A stretch of DNA of 64,000 nucleotides from Aequorivita sinensis (GTDB taxonomy: Bacteria > Bacteroidota > Bacteroidia > Flavobacteriales > Flavobacteriaceae): assembly GCF_006346335.1 (NCBI RefSeq), contig NZ_VDMC01000012.1, positions 1 to 64,000 on the forward strand, read 5' to 3'. Made by a program: the position numbers and the translations under genes. The notes below the pieces were generated by a model. It did not search any database. It saw only the letters and a program-made list of their open reading frames with translations, and was not told the DNA's origin. Below, piece by piece: positions 18,967 through 28,423 of this stretch (positions are counted from its first letter, which is position 1; the number at the start of each line of letters is the position of its first letter).

Positions 18967-19689
18967 ATGGTTGAATTGAATAACATTTATATCGAAGAGT
19001 CAAACGAATTGACTATTTTAAAATCAGACTGCATAATAAATGGAGTTCAGAAAATTTTATGGTATTCTACTTCAAAAGAAAATGAGAAGTTTATATCTAC
19101 TTCTAATGCTGATGCTTTTATATTATTCATATTTATTTATTGTGTTTTTGAAAATTTAGAATTTAAATCGAATGTCCCAATATCTAAACGTCTGAAATTT
19201 GGTCTTTTAGAGATCTTGTTGCCAATTTTTCAAGAAATGGGTTTTAAGACAACTAAAGAAATGTTTGACCTTAAGCTAGAGGACGAAACCAAATACCCAG
19301 AAGCATCTGCTATTGGAACAGCTATGTCTTTTGGAGTAGATTCTTTTTTTTCCTACATAAAAGGAAGAGAATCTATAAATAAAATAAATTATTTAACCCT
19401 GTTTAATGCAGGGGCATTTGGACAATATGGAGGTAAGAAAGCTTTAGGATTATTTGAGGCCATGAAATTGAAAATAATTGACTTTGCTTCTCAAAATAAA
19501 TTAGGATTTGTTTGGGTAAATACCAATTTAAATGAGGTTTTTAAAATGCTCTTTGTGCAAACTCATACCTTCAGAAATTTTGCTTGTGTATTGGTTTTTC
19601 AAAAGTTATTTAAAGGATATTATTATGCTTCGGGAATAAATATTAAGAACTTTAAACTGAATAAATTAGATCGAGCATATTATGATTGA
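18967..19689 (+). CDS. Short PP-loop-like protein of unknown function, companion of the 19682 gene
   Basis: A 240-residue protein I cannot assign to a named family. Around residue 121 it has SFGVDS, a PP-loop variant (consensus SGGxDS) that lacks the first glycine. Layout matches the first 60 percent of the next gene product: an N-terminal non-catalytic part, the loop, then a helix-rich region ending in YYYASGIN. It stops where the neighbour continues for about 190 more residues including a cysteine cluster. Its stop codon overlaps the next start by 8 bases, so the two are co-translated. It could be a regulatory or partner subunit, or a shortened paralogue. Confidence 0.65.
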   Translation: MVELNNIYIEESNELTILKSDCIINGVQKILWYSTSKENEKFISTSNADAFILFIFIYCVFENLEFKSNVPISKRLKFGLLEILLPIFQEMGFKTTKEMFDLKLEDETKYPEASAIGTAMSFGVDSFFSYIKGRESINKINYLTLFNAGAFGQYGGKKALGLFEAMKLKIIDFASQNKLGFVWVNTNLNEVFKMLFVQTHTFRNFACVLVFQKLFKGYYYASGINIKNFKLNKLDRAYYD

Positions 19690-20971
19690 ATTAAAATCTT
19701 TTATCCTTTCTCCATCAAAAGAAAAAGTAACCTATCAATATGTAGTATCCAAAAAATATCAGAAATATTTTTCGGAAAGCTTATATGTTGATTTTAAAGA
19801 AAATATTTATAATGTTCCTAACTCTATAATTAATATACCTGCAATTACCAACTTAGTTGTTATATGTTGGTTTTTAGATTGTGATTTTTTTATTGATGAA
19901 ATGGATGTTGAGTTATATAATTCATTGTTGGAGATTCAAAAGGAAATGAAAATAATGCATCCTCAAATTACAGATAGGAACGTTATTACATACAATAAAT
20001 TGATACCACTAAAAATATCCAATGTCTCAAAGTCTTTGACATTGTTTAGTGGCGGAGTAGATGCATTTGCTACTTTATTTAGACATTATGATGAAAGTCC
20101 TATTTTGGTAAGGGTTTTTGGAGATAAAATGGATAATAAAAGTTTTGAAAAAGCTATAGATGAAGAGAAACAATATAATTCTGAAGAGTTATTAGATAAA
20201 AATGAAAAGAAGTATATTGTTTCTAATTTAAGAACTTTCTATTCAGATAAACTAAACAAGCTTCCGCAAAATGGTGGATGGTGGAGTGATGTGCAACACG
20301 GATATGCTTTAACTACATTACTTGCGCCTTTAGCATTTAAATATGAAGTAGGTACAATTTATATAGCCTCTTCATACACAGATAACATTAAGATTGCTTG
20401 GGGATCAACACCGGAAATTGATAATAAAATTTCATGGTCAGGAACTCATGTAATTCATGATGGTTATGAATTGAAAAGACAAGAAAAAATTGACCTAATA
20501 TCAAACTTCACTAAGGATTTAAATAAAGGAGTGGTTTTAAGAGTATGCTATTCTCCTATAAATAAATACACAAATTGTTCAAAATGTGAAAAGTGTAGAA
20601 GAACCATATTCGGTTTAGTTTTAAGTGGTGCTAATCCTAATAACTATGGTTTTAAAGTTGGTCCAGAATTTTATGATGAATTGATTTATGATCTTAATAA
20701 GGGTTTCAAATCAGAAGGAGTACAATATTTTTGGAAGGAAATATACGATAAACTTAAAAACACATCTAAGGCATATTATATATTTGACGATATAAATATA
20801 GAAGGTAATAAGTTAAATGAAATACAATCCTTACTGAAAATTAAAGTTACCGAGCCAATCCCTAAAGATAATTCGCTTGTACTAGCAAAAAGAAAATTTA
20901 TATCAATGTTTCCTGGGTTATTTAAAATGTATTTAAAATTTAGAATTGCTTTAATAAAAAGAAAATTATAA
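19682..20971 (+). CDS. PP-loop ATP pyrophosphatase-like enzyme with Cys cluster
   Basis: A 429-residue protein with a PP-loop LFSGGVDA (SGGVDA at about residues 123-128) and a later CxxCxxC cluster at about C299, C302 and C305. This layout recalls QueC-like and other N-type ATP pyrophosphatases, which adenylate a carboxylate or carbonyl and then install N or S. Its place between two glycosyltransferase genes suggests it modifies a sugar or a uronic acid, for example by amidation. It overlaps the gene before by 8 bases and shares one base with the gene after. Function is inferred from motif and context only. Confidence 0.7.
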   Translation: MIELKSFILSPSKEKVTYQYVVSKKYQKYFSESLYVDFKENIYNVPNSIINIPAITNLVVICWFLDCDFFIDEMDVELYNSLLEIQKEMKIMHPQITDRNVITYNKLIPLKISNVSKSLTLFSGGVDAFATLFRHYDESPILVRVFGDKMDNKSFEKAIDEEKQYNSEELLDKNEKKYIVSNLRTFYSDKLNKLPQNGGWWSDVQHGYALTTLLAPLAFKYEVGTIYIASSYTDNIKIAWGSTPEIDNKISWSGTHVIHDGYELKRQEKIDLISNFTKDLNKGVVLRVCYSPINKYTNCSKCEKCRRTIFGLVLSGANPNNYGFKVGPEFYDELIYDLNKGFKSEGVQYFWKEIYDKLKNTSKAYYIFDDINIEGNKLNEIQSLLKIKVTEPIPKDNSLVLAKRKFISMFPGLFKMYLKFRIALIKRKL

Positions 20972-21963
20972 TGCCTAAAGTATCAATCATTCTTCCTTGT
21001 TACAATGTAGAAAAGTACATTGCCAAAAGCATACAATCAATTTTAGATCAAACCTATTCTAACTTTGAGATCTTGGTTGTTATTGACGGTTCACCTGACA
21101 ACACTTTAGCTATCGCTCAGTCATTTACCGATAAAAGAATAATTATTTTTGATAAACCTAATGGCGGCCTATCCGATGCTAGAAATTATGGTTTAGAAAG
21201 AGCAAAAGGAGAGTTTATCTATTTTATGGATCCCGACGACTGGATAGAACCCAATTTATTGGAAGATAACCTTAAAATAATTGAACAAAAACAATTAGAT
21301 TTTGTGGTTTTTGGTTATTTTCAAGATAGTTTAGGATATTCTGAAAATTTGATTTCTACTATGGAATATATTCCAAAAGTTAAAGCATATTACAAAGATA
21401 AAGAAGAACCTAAAATAGATAATTATCATGTAGGATTATTGGGGTATGCCTGGAATAAAATATATCGAAAATCATTTTTAAAAAATAATAATTTTGAATT
21501 TATTAAAGGTGTTTCTTTAGTAGAAGACATCCTTTTTAATGCTCCTATTTATAAAGCTTCAGAAGCTATTTACTTTAATCAAAAAGCCTATTATCATTAC
21601 ATAGATAGAATAGCTGAATCCCAAATGAAGAGGTATCGTCCGGATTTTTTGAGACTTTATAAAATGAAATTTGAGGTTTTAAAATCTTGGCTTGACACGT
21701 GGAAGGTTTTTTACAAACAAGACATTTTAAGTACATCAATAATGGGAGGAATACGATATTCTATTGATAATATCTTTACTTCAAAAAACGAATTATCTTT
21801 TTTGGATAAACACAAAATGGTAAAAACTTTATTTAATGAAGTTGAAATCACTAAAAACATTAATTATTTTCAACCTAAATCACTGAAGGATAGGGTGTTT
21901 AAGTTTTTAGTGAAACATAAAATGTCTCTTACAACTAGTTTCATAGCAGAATTTATTAAGTAA
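20971..21963 (+). CDS. Family 2 glycosyltransferase
   Basis: A 330-residue GT2 enzyme with VSIILPCYNVEKYIAKSIQS at residues 3-22, VIDGSPDNT near residue 39, and GGLSDARNYGLERAKGEF followed by MDPDDW near residue 88. The start codon overlaps the last base of the previous stop. It is a standard EpsH/WcaA-like enzyme of the polysaccharide locus; donor and acceptor are unknown. Confidence 0.87.
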   Translation: MPKVSIILPCYNVEKYIAKSIQSILDQTYSNFEILVVIDGSPDNTLAIAQSFTDKRIIIFDKPNGGLSDARNYGLERAKGEFIYFMDPDDWIEPNLLEDNLKIIEQKQLDFVVFGYFQDSLGYSENLISTMEYIPKVKAYYKDKEEPKIDNYHVGLLGYAWNKIYRKSFLKNNNFEFIKGVSLVEDILFNAPIYKASEAIYFNQKAYYHYIDRIAESQMKRYRPDFLRLYKMKFEVLKSWLDTWKVFYKQDILSTSIMGGIRYSIDNIFTSKNELSFLDKHKMVKTLFNEVEITKNINYFQPKSLKDRVFKFLVKHKMSLTTSFIAEFIK

Positions 21964-22048
21964 ATTACTTGTAAATTTTCAAAAACAAATAATTAAAATT
22001 AATGAAGCGTTATAGCCTTATATAGTTAAGTTTTTAAATAAAATTGGA

Positions 22049-23752
22049 ATGAGTAAAATATTGGTTATTACCTATAAGAATAACAAAGTCGATGCAAAAT
22101 CTGAAATTAAAAAGGCTTTTTCTTATATCGCGCCCCAAAATATTGACTCTAATATAGTTGTTTATCAATCAACTACATTATCTAATACCTATATAGGAGT
22201 TTTAAATCCAGAATTCGAGGTTAATTCGAAAACAGAACATATAGTTTCTGGATTTACAAGGGATATTAAGGGTGCTACTAATGTATTAGAAGATGGAGCA
22301 TATTTCAAAATACAAATAAAGTCAGATAGTATTTCCTTTAATGTAGATAGATTTGAATCTAAATCTTTATGGTATTATCATGATGAAGAGAAATTTATTC
22401 TTACGAATTCACAACTATTAATTACAGCCTTAAAAAAGTCTTTTAATATTAACAAAAAAACGATAAGTTGGTTTTTATCCTCGGGATCTACAGGTTTCCA
22501 AAATGCATGGGATATTGAAACTAAAAAAGTTCTTCACAGTAACCAATATTCATTTTCCTTAAAAGATTGGCTTGTTTCTAAAACACCTACAAAATATGCT
22601 GTAGAAAACATAAAATTTTCAAACAAAAGAGAATTTTTACAAAAATACGCTTGTTTTACTGAACAAGTTTTTAAAAAACAGGCTAAAACAACCTCTGTCG
22701 ATAAAATGGTTTTACCACTTTCAGGAGGAAATGATAGTAGGCTATTATTTTATATTTCTAATAAATTAAGAGAATATAAAAATTTAACTTTAGCAAATTG
22801 GGGGATAAAAAATAGTGAGGATACATTTGATGATAAAAAAGCTGCAAATAAAATTGCAAAAGCTTATAATAAAACTTTAAAAGATTTTTATTTACCTAGA
22901 GAGATTAGAAACTTAGATTCTTTTTTTGATGTTTTTATTAAAAATGGGGATTGTAGGATAGACCATTTTAACGCTTACACAGATAGCTTTAAGATATTTG
23001 AACAACTCCAGGATGAGAACTATAAATATATTATTAGGGGAGACATTCCTTTTACAGAGGGATTAGACTTAAATGATAAAATGTCTAGAGCACATATAGG
23101 AATTCAAAAATTTAAGGACTATGGAAATTGCAATTCCTATATTTTAGATGATTATATTCAGATACAAGAAGAAGATGTTGTGCCAATAACTAGGAAGAAA
23201 AATGAGTCCTTAATAGAATGGAGGGATAGGCTATATATCGATTTTAGAATACCAATAGTTATTTCTTCTTTTGATGATTTGATTAATTCCTTTATAGTTA
23301 CTTTAGCTCCAATGATGTCTTATTCTCATTATCTTTTATACTGTGAACTAAAACCAAATCAAAGAGGTGATAAGGCACATATAGTTAATCTTTCTAAACA
23401 AATGGATAAATCGAAAGTGGGGTTTAATGCCTCTTCGTCGATTTTAGGTATGGGGGAATTGCTTAACACAGAAAAACATATTAATTATTTAAAAAAGTAT
23501 TTAACACGAATGGATAATAATATATTTTCAAAGGAAATGATTGAGAGTGTTAACAAGCAATTGAGCTATTCTCCTTTATATAATAAATCTTTTAAATACA
23601 AATTTATCAATTTTATAAAGGAAAACTTGCCACCTAAGCTTAAAATGTATATTAAGGCAAAGTACACTAATAATATTAGTAGCTTAACCCTTGCTTACAG
23701 AATGGTAATGGTAGATAAGCTCTACAAAATATTTAATCAAGCAACACTATGA
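22049..23752 (+). CDS. Asparagine-synthase-like amidotransferase without an N-terminal catalytic cysteine
   Basis: A 567-residue AsnB-superfamily protein. The synthetase half has LPLSGGNDSRL with the PP-loop SGGNDS at residues 225-230. The N-terminal half resembles the glutaminase domain (for example FESKSLWYYHDEEKFILTNS) but begins MSKILVITY and lacks the Cys2 that hydrolyses glutamine. It may therefore use free ammonia or act on another substrate. Relatives in O-antigen loci (WbpS/WbmI type) amidate uronic acids. It is the third PP-loop protein in 5 kb. Its stop overlaps the next start by 4 bases. Confidence 0.78.
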   Translation: MSKILVITYKNNKVDAKSEIKKAFSYIAPQNIDSNIVVYQSTTLSNTYIGVLNPEFEVNSKTEHIVSGFTRDIKGATNVLEDGAYFKIQIKSDSISFNVDRFESKSLWYYHDEEKFILTNSQLLITALKKSFNINKKTISWFLSSGSTGFQNAWDIETKKVLHSNQYSFSLKDWLVSKTPTKYAVENIKFSNKREFLQKYACFTEQVFKKQAKTTSVDKMVLPLSGGNDSRLLFYISNKLREYKNLTLANWGIKNSEDTFDDKKAANKIAKAYNKTLKDFYLPREIRNLDSFFDVFIKNGDCRIDHFNAYTDSFKIFEQLQDENYKYIIRGDIPFTEGLDLNDKMSRAHIGIQKFKDYGNCNSYILDDYIQIQEEDVVPITRKKNESLIEWRDRLYIDFRIPIVISSFDDLINSFIVTLAPMMSYSHYLLYCELKPNQRGDKAHIVNLSKQMDKSKVGFNASSSILGMGELLNTEKHINYLKKYLTRMDNNIFSKEMIESVNKQLSYSPLYNKSFKYKFINFIKENLPPKLKMYIKAKYTNNISSLTLAYRMVMVDKLYKIFNQATL

Positions 23753-24807
23753 TTTTTTCAAACGCATTAAGTTTTCGGAAGAAGTTTCGATTTAAACTGT
23801 TTTTGCAACAATTTAAATCTTTTGGTTATTTTAAAAACACCAAAATTGATAAAAACAAAAAGCAAGTCTATATATTTTTAGCAGCTGATTATGGAAACTT
23901 AGGGGACGTAGCTATTACCTATGCGCAAACTAAATTCTTAAAGGATATACTAGGAAATAATTTTGAAGTAATTGAAATTCCTATAAGTCATAGTTTAGAA
24001 GGACTTTATTTTGTAAAGAAAAATATTGAACACGGGGATATTATTACCTCTGTTGGCGGTGGGAATTTAGGGGATTTGTACGACCAAATAGAGTTTATTC
24101 GTCAATTGGCGGTACGGTCTTTTCCTAAAAATAAATTTATTTCCTTTCCCCAAACTTTTGATTTTTCTGAGACTAATGAAGGAAAGAAAGCCTTAGCGAT
24201 TGCTAAAAAAGTTTACAATGCACACCCTAATTTATATATGGTGGCGCGCGAAAAGACATCTTACGCCTTGATGAACCAACATTTCGATAAAGCACATATA
24301 TTACTTACTCCAGATATAGTGTTAAGTCTTAATAAAGAATATCCTAAGTTAGAGAGAAATGGAGCTGTTATTTGTATGCGGCAAGACAAAGAGAAAAATC
24401 TTACACAAAAACAAACTGCTTTTATTCAAAACGAGATTAATAATCGGTTCAAATCTGTTACAATGTATGATACGCATATTAATAGGGATAATATGAATAT
24501 TGAAGAAAGGGAAGAGGAATTAGAAAAAATTTGGAATACATTTAAGTCGGCCGAATTAGTAGTGACAGACCGCTTACACGGCATGATTTTTTGCTATATT
24601 ACAAACACTCCTTGTTTAGTTTTTCAAAATAACAATCATAAAGTAAGAGAGACTTATAGTTGGATTAATGAAAATAAAAATATTAATCTACTTAAGAGTT
24701 TTTCAGAGAAGGATATTAAAAAGTTTCTAAGTCAGAATAATTTTGATAGCGGCTCTTCTATAGATAACTCTTTAAATTATCAATCCTTAATAGAAGTGTT
24801 ACAATAA
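23749..24807 (+). CDS. Polysaccharide pyruvyltransferase family protein
   Basis: A 352-residue CsaB/WcaK-superfamily protein with VYIFLAADYGNLGDVAITYA near residue 40, TSVGGGNLGDLYDQ near residue 102, CMRQDKEKNL, and VVTDRLHGMIFCYI near residue 270. It resembles the EpsO/ExoV-like branch more than the member at 16866, so the repeat unit may carry two pyruvyl groups or one of the two enzymes may have another role. It overlaps the upstream gene by 4 bases (ATGA). Confidence 0.84.
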   Translation: MIFSNALSFRKKFRFKLFLQQFKSFGYFKNTKIDKNKKQVYIFLAADYGNLGDVAITYAQTKFLKDILGNNFEVIEIPISHSLEGLYFVKKNIEHGDIITSVGGGNLGDLYDQIEFIRQLAVRSFPKNKFISFPQTFDFSETNEGKKALAIAKKVYNAHPNLYMVAREKTSYALMNQHFDKAHILLTPDIVLSLNKEYPKLERNGAVICMRQDKEKNLTQKQTAFIQNEINNRFKSVTMYDTHINRDNMNIEEREEELEKIWNTFKSAELVVTDRLHGMIFCYITNTPCLVFQNNNHKVRETYSWINENKNINLLKSFSEKDIKKFLSQNNFDSGSSIDNSLNYQSLIEVLQ

Positions 24808-24808
24808 T

Positions 24809-25912
24809 ATGCAACGTATACTACATATTACAGGAACCATGGATAGGGCAGGGGCAGAAACTATGATAATGAATCTTTATAGAGAGATTGATAAGACTCA
24901 AATACAATTTGATTTTGTTTTCTTCGGAAATCGTGTAGGAGATTACGAAGAAGAAATTAATATTATGGGTGGTAAAATTTATAGAATTGCTAAAAAAAAT
25001 ACAATAAGTCGGGTATTTGCATTAATAAAATTACTTAAAAAACATCCAGAATATAAAATCGTTCATAGTCATACTTTATTGAGTAGTGGTTTGAATTTAT
25101 GGGCCGCATATCTTGCAAAAGTTCCTATGAGGATAGCACATGCGCACAGTACAAATGATGTGTCTCATCTAAGTTTTTTAGGTAGATTGTATAAAAAAGT
25201 ATCCCTTTTAATGATTAGTAAATATGCTAATTATTACAATGCTTGTGGAATAGAGGCGTCCACTTTCTTGTTTCCTACTAAGAAAAATGTACTGATACTA
25301 CCAAACTCAATAGATACCAAAAGATTTGCGGAAATTGGTGATAACTACAAGGAATATATAAACAACGAATTTAACTTAAATGATGAGGTGCTTAAAATTG
25401 TGCAAATTGGAAGATTGCAAAAGGTGAAAAATCATAAGTTCTCAATAAAAATCGCTAAAGCCTTAAAGGATAAAGGGGTGTTATTTAAAATGTTTTTTAT
25501 AGGACAAGGGGAATTGTATGAGGAAATCTATCAAGAAATAATTAGACTTAATTTATCAAATGAAGTTATGCTATTAGGCTTGCGGACGGATATTCCAGAG
25601 ATAATGGCTGGAGCAGATGTGATGATTATGCCTTCTCTTCATGAAGGATTTCCAGTTGTTTTAGTAGAATCTCAATCAGTCGGCCTGCCTGCTGTAGTCT
25701 CAGATTCTGTTTCTCCAGAAGTAGACCTCGATGTTGATCTAGTCGATTTCGAATCATTGGAGTCCTCGATTGAGACTTGGGTTGAAAAGCTATTAGCAAT
25801 TAAAAATACAACTGTCAAAAACAAGCAGGTGAGAATAGAGGCGTTGTCAGTACAAGGGTTTGATATAAGTCAAAGTGTTAAAATATTAGTGAATCTATAT
25901 AATGGCGTGTAA
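24809..25912 (+). CDS. GT4-family glycosyltransferase (GT-B fold)
   Basis: A 367-residue retaining glycosyltransferase. It starts RILHITGTMDRAGAETMIMNLYR, has the VHSHTLLSSGLNLWAA loop near residue 90, the IAHAHSTND region, and the C-terminal donor site IMPSLHEGFPVVLVESQSVGLP near residue 272 that carries the E-x7-E motif. EpsF-like enzymes with this start are common in exopolysaccharide clusters. The start lies one base after the previous stop, so it is probably translationally coupled. The sugar is unknown. Confidence 0.88.
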   Translation: MQRILHITGTMDRAGAETMIMNLYREIDKTQIQFDFVFFGNRVGDYEEEINIMGGKIYRIAKKNTISRVFALIKLLKKHPEYKIVHSHTLLSSGLNLWAAYLAKVPMRIAHAHSTNDVSHLSFLGRLYKKVSLLMISKYANYYNACGIEASTFLFPTKKNVLILPNSIDTKRFAEIGDNYKEYINNEFNLNDEVLKIVQIGRLQKVKNHKFSIKIAKALKDKGVLFKMFFIGQGELYEEIYQEIIRLNLSNEVMLLGLRTDIPEIMAGADVMIMPSLHEGFPVVLVESQSVGLPAVVSDSVSPEVDLDVDLVDFESLESSIETWVEKLLAIKNTTVKNKQVRIEALSVQGFDISQSVKILVNLYNGV

Positions 25913-25971
25913 TGTTTGACTTTATTCCAATAGATAGCTAAACGCCAATTTACTTTTATATCCTATTTTTT

Positions 25972-27003
25972 ATGGTTGTAAGTATATTGCTACATAGTTA
26001 TTCGCTACCTTTAATCAGTATTAAGACTATACGTTTTAACAATGTTTTTGGTGTTTGTGTATTTTTATTTGTGTTAGCCTATTTGGGGTTGAGACCAATA
26101 GATGGTGTTTTTATTGATATGACAACCTATGCAAGGCAATTTAGAAGAATTCAAAATGAAGGTTTAAGTTTTGAATCGCTAAATGATCCGTTGTATGCTG
26201 TTTTCTTATATTTATGCACACTGTTTATATCTGTAAAAACATTTTTCTTAATCTGTGCTTTTCTGTATGTCGTTCCTCTATATATAGTTTGTAAGAAATG
26301 GTTTAAAGAATACTCGTTTTATGGTTTTGTAATCTTAATTACGACATTTACATTTTGGGCTTATGGCATAAATGGAATAAGAAATGGAATCGCCACATCA
26401 TTATTTGTTTTTGCTCTATCGAGAGAGTCTTTAAGAAGTAAGATTATTTTTTTTATTCTAAGTATTGGATTTCATAAGAGTATGATGCTCCCTTTGATTG
26501 GTTACCTACTGACTACTAATCTTAACATAAAAATTAAATACTTCTTTTATTTATGGTTAGCTTCTATTCCGCTTTCATTGGTAGGGGGTGGTTTATGGGA
26601 ACAACTGTTTGCTAGTTTAGGCTTCGATGATGAACGATTAGGATATTTAACAGATGAGATTGTGGAAGGGCGATTCGCTAGTACTGGGTTTAGATGGGAT
26701 TTTCTGATTTTTAGTGCTTTACCAGTGTTGTTCGGTTATTTTTATGTATATAAAAAAAAGTTTGTTGACAATATGTACTTAATAATTTTAAATACTTATT
26801 TGTTTGCAAATGCTTTTTGGATACTAGTGATACGTGCGAACTTTTCAAATAGGTTTGCTTATCTTTCTTGGTTTATTATGGGTCTTGTTATTATTTATCC
26901 TCTATTAAAGCAAAGAATGGTTTATCAACAACATAAAAAAATTGGTATAATCTTGCTAGGCTATTTTTCTTTTACATTTTTAATGAATGTAATATTAACT
27001 TAA
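25972..27003 (+). CDS. EpsG-family polysaccharide polymerase (Wzy-like)
   Basis: A 343-residue integral membrane protein with about 9-10 hydrophobic spans. It has the EpsG-family landmarks GLRPIDGVFIDMTTYARQF in the first periplasmic loop and GIRNGIATSLFVFALS near residue 135. EpsG/Wzy proteins join lipid-linked repeat units in the periplasm after Wzx flipping; the matching Wzx is encoded at 14188. The start could lie slightly elsewhere because the first membrane span is short, but no better in-frame ATG is visible. The family call is fairly firm. Confidence 0.8.
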   Translation: MVVSILLHSYSLPLISIKTIRFNNVFGVCVFLFVLAYLGLRPIDGVFIDMTTYARQFRRIQNEGLSFESLNDPLYAVFLYLCTLFISVKTFFLICAFLYVVPLYIVCKKWFKEYSFYGFVILITTFTFWAYGINGIRNGIATSLFVFALSRESLRSKIIFFILSIGFHKSMMLPLIGYLLTTNLNIKIKYFFYLWLASIPLSLVGGGLWEQLFASLGFDDERLGYLTDEIVEGRFASTGFRWDFLIFSALPVLFGYFYVYKKKFVDNMYLIILNTYLFANAFWILVIRANFSNRFAYLSWFIMGLVIIYPLLKQRMVYQQHKKIGIILLGYFSFTFLMNVILT

Positions 27004-27015
27004 TTTATTATTTTA

Positions 27016-27501
27016 ATGAATTTATTAAATAACCAATTTTCATCTCTATTAATGAATTTTTTTAGAGATTATAATCATCGAAAATATTGGAAACGAAGAG
27101 AGATTGTAATAGATCCCACTAATAAAAAACATTTACTAATAAAATTATATTTTTTATTATACATAAAGCGTTCAGATGCTAAAAATAACTGTTCATTTGG
27201 TACTAATTTAAATTCAGGTTCTATATTTAAGACTCCTCCATATTTGCCTCATGGCCCCAATGGAATTATTATTGGACATGATTTAGAATTTGGAGAAAAT
27301 GTAATTATTTATCATCAAGTAACGATAGCTCATGGTGGAGGCAAAATTGGGGATAATGTATTATTTGGCGCAGGTAGTAAAGTGTTACCTGGTAAAAACA
27401 TAGGGACTGGAGCTAAAATAGGTATGAATGCTGTAGTTGTAGAAGATATCCCACAAAATGCTACCGTGGTTCTCAATAAATCTAGAATAATAAATAAATG
27501 A
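27016..27501 (+). CDS. CysE/WcaB-like hexapeptide acetyltransferase
   Basis: A 161-residue left-handed beta-helix acyltransferase. Hexapeptide repeats run from about residue 78 (GPNGIIIGHDLEFGENVIIYHQVTIAHGG), with the serine-acetyltransferase-like HGGGKIGDNVLFGAGSKVLPG. Short proteins of this type in capsule loci O-acetylate sugars rather than serine. The N-terminus lacks the long SAT helical domain, which supports a polysaccharide role. It overlaps the next gene by 4 bases. Confidence 0.82.
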   Translation: MNLLNNQFSSLLMNFFRDYNHRKYWKRREIVIDPTNKKHLLIKLYFLLYIKRSDAKNNCSFGTNLNSGSIFKTPPYLPHGPNGIIIGHDLEFGENVIIYHQVTIAHGGGKIGDNVLFGAGSKVLPGKNIGTGAKIGMNAVVVEDIPQNATVVLNKSRIINK

Positions 27502-28367
27502 TAACAATAGCGATTCCATTTTACAACGCAGAGCACTATTTACTAGATGCTATTCGTTCAGTTTTCGCACAAACGTATGAAGATTGGGAGCTAATTTTAA
27601 TCGATGATGGCTCGACGGATGCTTCTTTAGAAATAGCTAAGTCTATTAATGATCCAAGAGTGTGGGTTTTATCCGACGGTAATAATAAGAGGCTAGCTGC
27701 GCGCTTAAATGAAGTTACCAAATTGGCTAAATATGATTTTATTGCTAGGATGGATGCAGATGATTTAATGCTACCAAATAGGATTGCAGAGCAACTTAAA
27801 TATTTTAAGATGTATCCTGAAGCGGATATTGTAACTTCTGGTGTTTTTTCAGTTTTAAATGATTTAAGTTTAAAGGGAATTAGAGGTCAAGAATTTCAAT
27901 ATCCATCATTTGAAGACATAGTTAGCAGAAAAAAAGGGGTGACCCACGCTGCATTAATTGCTAGAAAATCTTGGTATGAACGGAACCTATACAACGAAAA
28001 TCTAAAAATTGCTCAAGATTTGGAATTGTGGATCAGAGCCTCAGCAAAAAACGACTTTAAAGTCATATCTATAGAGGATCCCTTATATATCTACAGGGAA
28101 GAGGATAATGTTACGGGAGATAAGTTATTAAGGGCGTATCACAATGAGAGGCATATGATTTCTAAATATTGTACAAAAGGATTGAAGATTAAATTACTTT
28201 TGAAATCAAATATGAAAACTTTATTTGTGAAACTTTTAATGGTTTTAGGTAAAGTGGAAATTCTTCAAAAAAGAAGGGCGAATACGGTAGTTAAAGAGAA
28301 AGATCTATTAACGTTAGACAACGCAATACGTATAATAAATTCAGTTAAGTTACCGATAAATAAATAA
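27498..28367 (+). CDS. Family 2 glycosyltransferase
   Basis: A 289-residue GT2 enzyme with ITIAIPFYNAEHYLLDAIRS at residues 2-21, LIDDGSTDAS near residue 35, RLAARLNEVTKLA and then RMDADDLMLPNR near residue 85. The ATGA overlap with the acetyltransferase gene suggests coupled translation. Donor and acceptor are unknown. Confidence 0.87.
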   Translation: MITIAIPFYNAEHYLLDAIRSVFAQTYEDWELILIDDGSTDASLEIAKSINDPRVWVLSDGNNKRLAARLNEVTKLAKYDFIARMDADDLMLPNRIAEQLKYFKMYPEADIVTSGVFSVLNDLSLKGIRGQEFQYPSFEDIVSRKKGVTHAALIARKSWYERNLYNENLKIAQDLELWIRASAKNDFKVISIEDPLYIYREEDNVTGDKLLRAYHNERHMISKYCTKGLKIKLLLKSNMKTLFVKLLMVLGKVEILQKRRANTVVKEKDLLTLDNAIRIINSVKLPINK

Positions 28368-28423
28368 TTAAGTTTATAATTCAGTCAAGTTAACTATTAA
28401 TAAAAGTAACGATTAGTACATCC

